DNA of 64,000 bases from Toxotes chatareus (taxonomy: Eukaryota; Chordata; Actinopteri; Toxotidae). This document shows positions 57,241 to 64,000 of this stretch, in pieces. The translations under genes and the position numbers were made by a program. Position 1 is the first letter of the stretch; each line of letters begins with the position of its first letter. Below the pieces are notes generated by a model. The model did no database searches and had not been told where the DNA came from. It saw only the letters and a program-made list of their open reading frames with translations. The DNA lies in contig CM028888.1 in NCBI GenBank assembly GCA_016801885.1, positions 4,510,501 to 4,574,500 on the forward strand. Reading direction: 5' to 3'.

Positions 57241-59446
57241 ATGGTGTAACAAGCTTAAGTTCATCACAGTGCTGTATTCAACAGACAAATTCAAAACCTT
57301 TGAACTGCCTCAGTGATGGATGCATTGACTCCACGTATTGTGAATGGTCAGTATGGACACTATACAGAGGCATTATAATCTTGATGTTTTATGGTGCTCT
57401 GTGGAAAGTGACACTTGGTGACACACTTTAGAATAGTAACGAGATCAGCGCTGGTTGCTGTCCCATTTAATTTTAAAACACTTGATTAATTCCTCAGCAA
57501 AACCAAATGGATGACTGAAATCCTCTTCAGTCCTCCTCTCACCGACCTCAGCTCTACATGTTGGACTGGACATGTTGTGCTTTAGAGGACTAACTGTGCA
57601 CCTTTGAAATTCACCACCTCTTTTGCCATTGCTTTTTTAGATTTGGTATTTTTCTTGTGAGGATTTACACATTTGCAACATGCATATATGGATTTAGAGA
57701 AGGATGTAAACATGGATATAAAAAAGGGTGTTTGCCTTTTCTGTGAAAGCAATGAGATTACGATGCAGGATAATGTAGTGAGTATTTAGTATGAGTATAT
57801 GTAGTGGAGTATTTGTTTTGTTCAGTCACTTGAAACAAAACTTTTAGTCATTTGGGAATTGCTTTAAAGCAACAATAAAAAACTGCAGTCGGTACAGACA
57901 GTACATTACAGTACAGTCCATTACTTTAGGTTTCATCTCCGAATTTTAAAGAAAGGTTTTTTTTGTAACTTAGATTATTTTCTCCCCTTTTTTAATTACA
58001 TACATATTCTAAAATGCATGTTTTGTCGTGTGTGTTTTGGGTGTTTTGGTATGCCCAGCCACACATTGCTGAAGTTATCTGTCTACCTGCATGTCTGGGT
58101 GGCTGTTTTGTCTTTTTTTCTGTCTGATTATGAAAACAGATTGATTATCTGTTCATAGTTGCTGCAAATCAATTCAACTGACTCAAAAGCAACTTCAAAT
58201 GACTGACTAGAGCGAAACTGTGACAAACCCATTTTTGTGATAAATGCATTTTTTTGCAAATCTGTAAACATCCTCCATCATCTGTTCATTCATTTATGTA
58301 TTGTGTGCGTTTAAATCATCACAAGCAAATTACTAAATTCAACAACAAAGTGTACTTTCTAAAGAAAATGCCAAAGTGATTTGTGGGTTTAGAGTTCATT
58401 TTTCTCACAGCTGAAAGCAAACAATGACAACAAGCACGCTGTCAACCTTCACAGGTGCACAATTAGTTCTCAAAAGCGCATTTACACCCCAAGGTTATCA
58501 ATGAATTATTGAGTATTTACACAACAAAAATAGCAATTTTCATTTGGTGACACAGTTGTTTTTGATTTGTTTTAAATTGTTGAATCTCAGTTTTGAAAAG
58601 GGCGTTTGATCCAATATCTAAGAGCAGCAGTGACATGTCTTGCTGTTTCCCCCTTGATTCTCAATATTTTTTTTCTGGTGCCTTATCATTTTATTATTAG
58701 TCTCTCAGTAGGCTAGAAGAATAACAAGCGGGGATCAAATGCAAATGACTTACAATATTTAGGAAGAAATTAGATGGTAATAGAGGAAGAGTTTGCTGAT
58801 TAAACTCCATTAAAGTGCATCAACTTCACAAAATGCAGACCCATGAAGCAAGGAGATAGAACAGGATCCCCCCAGAGTCTATGTGCTGCTGCTGGTGAAA
58901 AGGCGACAAGTTGATAATGGGACGGCGCGTTGCACAATACTTTGTCTTAAAGATATTTAAAGAGCAGCATTTAACAAACAATACATTTGTAGAAAGTGGG
59001 AAGAAATTTGACTGTGAAATGTGGTGATGTGAAATTTGTGAATGAGGGGCTCTTTGACCAAGTGTGAAAGTAGAACTGTAGTAAGACTGATTCTCTGTAG
59101 TGATGAATACAACTTTATACTCCGCAAACAGTCTTATATGGCTTATAGTTTGACCTCCAGATTTCACATTCCCATTGAGCAGGCATTGTGAGCAATAAGT
59201 ACTTAGAGGTCATATCAGAAAAAAACCTAGCTGCTTGCCCCAGCACTTTGAAGGAGTTGTCCTTAAGCGGAATGGTAATCACATGGACCAGAGTGATATG
59301 GTTTCACAAGAAGAATCACTGCTTTCTTATTTTTAATATTTTCTTATATTTTTATGTGGCCTTTCAAAAAGGTCAGTAGGGTGCATCCTGTCCAAAGGGG
59401 CGTGGCAGGGTCTCTGTACAATAGAGTTCCAAAGTTCATGTGTGCA
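57241..59446. other. Non-coding DNA, nothing recognised
   Basis: About 2.2 kb of AT-rich unique sequence. The minus frame at 58826-59167 resembles nothing known. Confidence 0.5.
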
Positions 59447-59530
59447 TCAGGGTGGCACAGTGATTAGGGAAACTGAAAGTCCCTTTGAGCAGGACCAGGA
59501 CCATGAATGCTGCTGTGTGGCAGACAAAGC
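59447..59530 (+). repeat. Possible SINE head remnant
   Basis: GGGTGGCACAGTGATTAGGG contains a good polymerase III A-box word (TGGCACAGTGATTAGG). It is followed by AACTGAAAGTCCCTTTGAGC and CTGCTGTGTGGCAG segments that recall fish SINE-like repeats. No clear B box is seen. Confidence 0.35.
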
Positions 59531-60599
59531 TTTGACCTTCCTGCGGAGGCAGGCGAGTGAAAAGAAGAATTTCTCCTGCAGATCAGTGCCTCACACAAAA
59601 TACAGCATAGAGTGCTCATTATCAGCGCTCACCTGATCCCCTACACGGAGAAGAATCAGACTGAACATGAATTCGCTCAGAAAAAAACAAGAAGTGACGG
59701 CAAGAATCGTCTGAGCTTTGTTCCGTAACTTTGATTCACAAAGCCTTTAAAAGAGCAGCATAGCATTAGCAAAATACCACACTGGCACAGAAGGCAATTA
59801 TTGATATAACAGCTTTATCGATGATGAATATATTAGCAGACAAACCAATATTGCTTTATAGCTACTTGATTAATAGTTTTTTCCACGTTGAGTTGAGAGA
59901 TTGTCTTTCAGCATCTAATCTACTTTTAACTTTATACAGCAGCAAAGTTTGTGTCCCTCTATTTTCCAGCAGGACACAAGGTTTTGGGTTTGGGTTTTCA
60001 ATACATAAATACATTAATGAATATGAAAGACAGAAGAGACAGTTGGTCTCTCAGAGATTAAAAAAAAAAAAACATGGCAATGGGACATTTTGATGCCTGT
60101 GTTTTTCTTCATATAGAGTCAACAGCAAAGTCTGAAATGAATCAAGACATATAACATTTTTTTTTCACACATTTCATTATTGTTCTTTATATTTAATTTC
60201 TAGCTTGTGACTGAATCTGTATGCAGGAGCAGACTCTCTCTACTGTCTCACATGGTGGCCTGTTTGATGTTTGCTGTTGTCTTTGATTGAGATTACAAAT
60301 GCGCTGTGGGAGCTCAGCCCAAGTTGAGAGGAGGATTAAGGTCCCCCCTTTTGTAGCTGAAGGATATCCAAGTTGCAGCTGTGTGTGAGTGATAGACAGT
60401 GTCTCAGTTGCGTTGAGTCGTCTTTCAGGGGATCGGTATCATCGCTCTGCTGCGTGATAGACAGTAAAGGCTTCAGGAAAGGTTACAAGAAAGTTCTGTA
60501 GCTGACTCTCAGATGTACCCTGGTGGGTGATGTGTATAAATGCTTACAGATGAATGTCCTTTTGTTTGTGGAGGAGCTGTCAGTTAAAGCTTTAATCAC
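59531..60599. other. Non-coding DNA, nothing recognised
   Basis: AT-rich sequence with an A13 run near 60060 and a T9 run near 60157. No gene or known repeat. Confidence 0.5.
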
Positions 60600-61060
60600 A
60601 GCAAGCAGTGCATGGTCAAATGGAAAGGCTCAAGAGGAATAAATTAACAAGCCACTCTCAATTATGTAAAAGAGTTTTATTCTGTCTCAAGTGTGGAGTC
60701 CCCATCAATTATAAATCCAGAACCACATCCCAGCGGTTATGGTTTCTGTTTCTTAATATCTACTCTGACTCCTTATTATATCATCCTCTGGTATGCAAAT
60801 GAGAGTTTCTTTGGTATGCGTTTACATCTATGGGGGTATGATTGTGAATGTGCCTCTGGAGAGCAGGAAGTGTCTCTGGCCCTGTGAGGAATGGTGTGAG
60901 GAATAAGCACAGAACCGACCAGAGGCTGTAAAGCGATTGCAAAAGATTCAATTGGATTTAAGGTTAGCCTCTGTTCATGGATCCTGCCATATCCAATCCT
61001 CACTGCAGGCTCACTTTGATTCAGTGGGCTATATAAGCTGAGGTGCCCGTGCCATGGACA
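60600..61060. promoter_or_regulatory. Candidate conserved non-coding region with POU octamer
   Basis: Repeat-poor block with CTCAATTATG and ATCAATTATAAATCC words, a perfect ATGCAAAT octamer at 60793-60800, and balanced-composition sequence. It ends near a TATATAAG word (61030-61037). Overlapping frames on both strands are not family-like. Enhancer or alternative promoter are both possible. Confidence 0.35.
61030..61037 (+). promoter_or_regulatory. TATA-box-like word
   Basis: GGGCTATATAAGCTGAG is a textbook TATA context, and a GCCATGG start context follows at 61051-61057. That ATG lies about where transcription would begin, so it is unlikely to be the translated start. No CpG-rich or initiator context supports an active promoter. 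Confidence 0.2.
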
Positions 61061-61599
61061 CAAGGCGCATGTTATCCTCCCTCCTCCACCTCAGGTCCAA
61101 CTACTCCATTCACACGTATGCAAGCCACCCCCACTTTTTTTTTTTTAGAAGTCCTACGTTTAGCATATTTAAACACCCATATATCACTGTCAGATTAATT
61201 GCAATACCTCTGTATAATTACCCATAACAAATGAGAACATGCCTGAGAGTATTTCTCACACCAGGGGTATTGTTATTGCTAGTGTTTCTCTAAATTAAGA
61301 TCACTTGCTACGAACCACATTGCTTCGTGCTGCAAAGAAAACATTGCTACTTGCTCTCCTCCTCCTGCCGGGTCTTGCTCTGGGTGTGTTTGTTTTAAAT
61401 ATTAAGAAGAGGGATAACAGGCTAGCTATTCTATCTGCCTTCTAATTATGAACCAGGAAGCACAAACTGTTGGACTGGAACAACAGCACCTCTCTCCTGT
61501 TTTGTGTTGTAAAGCGAAAGCATTTATAGATTTTTATGACTGATCGTATCTAATTTATTTTGTTTTGTTGCTGGGATCAGTTAACTTAGTGTTTTTCAT
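61061..61599. other. Non-coding DNA, nothing recognised
   Basis: C/T-rich (61076-61090) then AT-rich unique sequence with a T12 run near 61137. Confidence 0.5.
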
Positions 61600-61830
61600 G
61601 ACCATCGAAGAAGAACTATGTGTCAAACAACCTGTAGAGCTTTGCAGGAAGCCGATGTCCCCATTCTTAATCCCGCCTACAAAGCTTTGATCAACCAGTT
61701 GTTTGTCTCACATAGGAAACAGCAGGCAGTTAACACAATGCCAGATCTATTTGAATCGCTGAACAAATCAGAGATTAGTGCAGCAATTCAGAGGCCTGGA
61801 ACCAGGATGAGATTTTCAGTTTTTCACATT
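61600..61830. promoter_or_regulatory. Candidate conserved non-coding element with TCF/LEF words
   Basis: ACAAAG (61679-61684) directly abuts CTTTGATC (61685-61692), giving back-to-back TCF/LEF-type words in a block of balanced composition. A 99-codon + frame (61618-61917) is open throughout and reads reasonably mixed, but it resembles no known protein and lacks splice support. Coding exon is therefore the less likely alternative. Confidence 0.3.
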
Positions 61831-62049
61831 GTATTTCATTCAATATGTGAAAACCTTTTTTTTTTGGCGGATATACACAAATCTGAGTTGTTTGCAATCA
61901 AAAACAAGAATAGCTAGTGACCCTCTTTCCCTGTTTTTATCCCTACCATACCACCCACCACCAACAATGCTGACGTTAACATCACCCAACCCAAATGTCT
62001 CTTGCCTTGCATGGCTCATTATCAGGCAATAGAAATACAAAATTGAAAA

Positions 62050-62290
62050 GGAAGTAATCGAGCCAAAAGACCAGACCCTAATAACAGAGGGCCATCCACT
62101 TCATGATTGTGTTAGTCTGATAATAGTGAAATCTCTAATGGAGGTCATCTCCCCCTCTCTGAGAAACACAAGATCAACCTGACTCATTTTCTCCCCTTCC
62201 ATGCTTTTATGGTCTGTAGAAAATACTGTCCTCAACTGGCAGGGTGACAGAATTAATTCTGCCAGTGTGAAAAGCTTTTGTACAGGTCGC
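62050..62290. promoter_or_regulatory. Candidate conserved non-coding element with nested palindrome
   Basis: Repeat-poor block with GGAAGTAATCGAGCC, CTGATAATAG and CTCTAATGGAGG words. It ends in ACTGGCAG (62235-62242) paired with CTGCCAGT (62259-62266), enclosing AGAATTAATTCT, a 12-bp palindrome at 62249-62260. Non-coding. Confidence 0.4.
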
Positions 62291-62559
62291 TCTCTTCTTA
62301 TTTACTAGTCTTCATTTGGGTCAGTTGTTTAATAGTATCAACTTTTGAAAGCTGATGATTCTCTCAGATTAAAGTTTCCCTTAAGTTGTGGTTATGACAG
62401 GAACTTTTAAATGGGTCTCATAGTGCTATATCTTGCCTATCGTGTTTTAAGACTGCTGCTAAAAAATTGAGCCCAGATTTGTACATTATCTGTCAACTTG
62501 TTGTGTAAACATTTAAGTTTGACATGTATCTATAGAACGGTGTTTTGGAATTAAAGAAG
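62291..62559. other. Non-coding DNA, nothing recognised
   Basis: AT-rich unique sequence with no supported feature. Confidence 0.5.
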
Positions 62560-62800
62560 GCGATAACTACTCGACCCTGGATTCAGGGGGCTCTCAGAGG
62601 TGCCTTGAGGGGAAGCTATGACTGACTCCATTTCAGAAAGTTTATCTTAACCACTTGCTGCCAAAAATGCCTCTCGGGTCATTTAGCCACTGTCAACAAT
62701 TCAGATGAGGCTCCTGGCCCATGAAGGATAAAACCACAGCAGCTCCTCAGACACTCAGTGTGTGAGGAAAGCTTTTAGTCAAAAGATTCTTGAAAGCCAG
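62560..62800. promoter_or_regulatory. Candidate conserved non-coding element
   Basis: GC-balanced block (GATTCAGGGGGCTCTCAGAGG, GCCTCTCGGGTCATTTAGCC segments) between AT-rich flanks, with no repeat or protein-like frame. The role is inferred from texture. Confidence 0.3.
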
Positions 62801-62947
62801 TAAGGTCAGAGTTTTAAATAATATCTGTTTTGGATCATCATTTATCTCCTATGCTCATATGGAGGAATGTTAAACAGTCTGCTTCAATAGGGGCTCACAG
62901 GCCACAGCTTTGGTTTTCCCATGAGTGTTAATCTAGAGTGGATTATT

Positions 62948-62963
62948 TTAATTAATTAATTAA
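62948..62963. repeat. (TTAA)-type 16-bp perfect palindrome
   Basis: TTAATTAATTAATTAA is both a short tandem array and a palindrome holding several overlapping homeodomain TAAT cores. It could be simple sequence only. Confidence 0.7.
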
Positions 62964-63162
62964 AACAATTAAAACTGATTGTGCAGTTCTGGGGAGCTTT
63001 AGTAGTAAATAAAATGGGGCAACTCCAAACTTGTGAAGAGTATCACAAGATCAGCCAGCGTAGGCCTGGATATTTACCTGTATAATTTATTGCAGGTATC
63101 CATACACCTTTTATCCAAGGCAAAACATAACCTGTAAAGAGCACAGTCTTGGAGCCCTAAGC

Positions 63163-63178
63163 AAAAAAAAAAAAAAAA
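63163..63178. repeat. Poly-A run, 16 bases
   Basis: An uninterrupted A run. Confidence 0.9.
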
Positions 63179-64000
63179 GTTTACAGAACAAGCTACAGCA
63201 CAGGGTGCTCTGTTTCGCCATACACTGGATTGATTTGGGATTTATTCAAAGTTTCTTCATTGCCGCAAATAGCAGAAGTAAGCAAAGTGTGGTCATGATT
63301 CAGTAAAAGCTAAATAGAATGTGATGAGAAAGGATGAAATCTCAATTGCACGTACCGGTTGTGTTTCCCCTGACATGTAGAAATATTCTTGCGAAAAGTT
63401 TGCTGTAAAAAGAACAAGACCTTAATGTAGTTTAGATGATATAAGCTGACTGCTGCTATGCTTGGTATATTAGTTTCTCTGCCATTAGTATGCCAGAGAG
63501 TATTCTGTAGCTCTGCAGTCATTATCAGTTTGGTGAGATGCAGGGCCACCTCAGGGTCAGAAAAAGAAGAGGGTGGGGGGTAGCGGTTAGGCCCTTTTGG
63601 CCTCATTAGTTCATTAGGGTGCAGACAAGCAGTTTCACTCACATTGGCCTTTGAGCATACAGAGAGAATACATGAAAAAAATTGGATTCATGGTAGAACT
63701 GAAATAAAACTTGGATGGGAAATGTAGACCCGCTCTCTGTCACTGCCTGACTATATTTCCATTTACGCATCAAGTGAATTTTACATACAAACTTGAATTT
63801 GCTTCTTGGATGTCAAACTCAAACAGTACTTTTTCCAGCAGCACTGTACTATCACTGAAGCCTCAGCTTTTCCACTTTTAATGGTGCTTTAGTGCTGATT
63901 CGTTCTTTCAGAAACCGCTGCTTCAAAAGATTATGTCCGTTGTGTGTGTTCTTGGAGCAAGCATTTCTAAGGATTCCCTTTTCTTTTTTTTTGTTTTCTT
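63179..64000. other. Non-coding DNA to the window end
   Basis: A possibly regulatory block lies at about 63480-63660 (GC-balanced, includes a G-rich GGGTGGGGGGTAGCGG segment). The minus frame at 63310-63642 has no recognisable domain. The end is T-rich. Confidence 0.45.

Noticed and set aside
1..64000. Functional tRNA, rRNA, known miRNA or CRISPR array
   Set aside because: Polymerase III boxes occur only in worn SINE heads. No cloverleaf, rRNA segment, known miRNA sequence or regularly spaced direct repeats were found by eye.

Overview
The window looks like nuclear DNA of a teleost fish, most likely a spiny-rayed (percomorph) species, and almost all of it appears non-coding. The evidence is AT-rich sequence with no CpG-island-like stretch, vertebrate-style simple repeats ((CA)n, (AT)n, (TTC)n, poly-A and poly-T runs), a decayed Tc1-like transposase, several tRNA-derived SINE remnants, the common fish retroposon tail around 35850, and a piece of a very abundant percomorph interspersed repeat at 41021-41252. 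There are no bacterial signals (operons, Shine-Dalgarno sites, CRISPR arrays), and no open frame longer than about 160 codons. None of the longer frames reads like a known protein.

Layout. 1-5 kb: a pyrimidine-rich start, then unremarkable DNA with a strong foldback at 3568-3607 and a repeat cluster at 4.7-5.1 kb. 5.5-10 kb: a possible regulatory block, an (AT)19 run, a 59-nt near-perfect hairpin at 8581-8639 and a second possible regulatory block. 10-25 kb: long unique DNA with regulatory-looking blocks at 14.5, 16.2, 17.9, 20.3 and 24.1-24.9 kb. 25-36 kb: a possible small exon (25296), repeats at 28.1, 29.9, 31.7 and 34.2 kb, a Tc1 fossil at 33.9 kb and the SINE/LINE tail at 35.85 kb. 36-39.5 kb: two diverged direct copies of one element (36.4 and 37.9 kb), a regulatory-looking block and a 220-bp pyrimidine tract. 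40-54 kb: old repeats, two RFX X-box-like sites and two long (CA)n arrays. 55-64 kb: the densest run of regulatory-looking blocks, with homeodomain, SOX, POU and TCF/LEF-type words and a nested palindrome.

Interpretation. I found no gene whose product I can name. The simplest reading is a gene desert or the inside of a very large intron, with many blocks that look like conserved non-coding enhancers between old repeat remnants. Such landscapes usually surround developmental regulator or neuronal genes, but nothing here identifies the gene. The regulatory-block calls rest on composition and motif words only, and cross-species alignment would decide them. No new molecular system can be claimed. 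The best leads are the duplicated element at 36.4/37.9 kb, the hairpins at 8581 and 3568, the X-box sites and the dense motif blocks at 55-63 kb.
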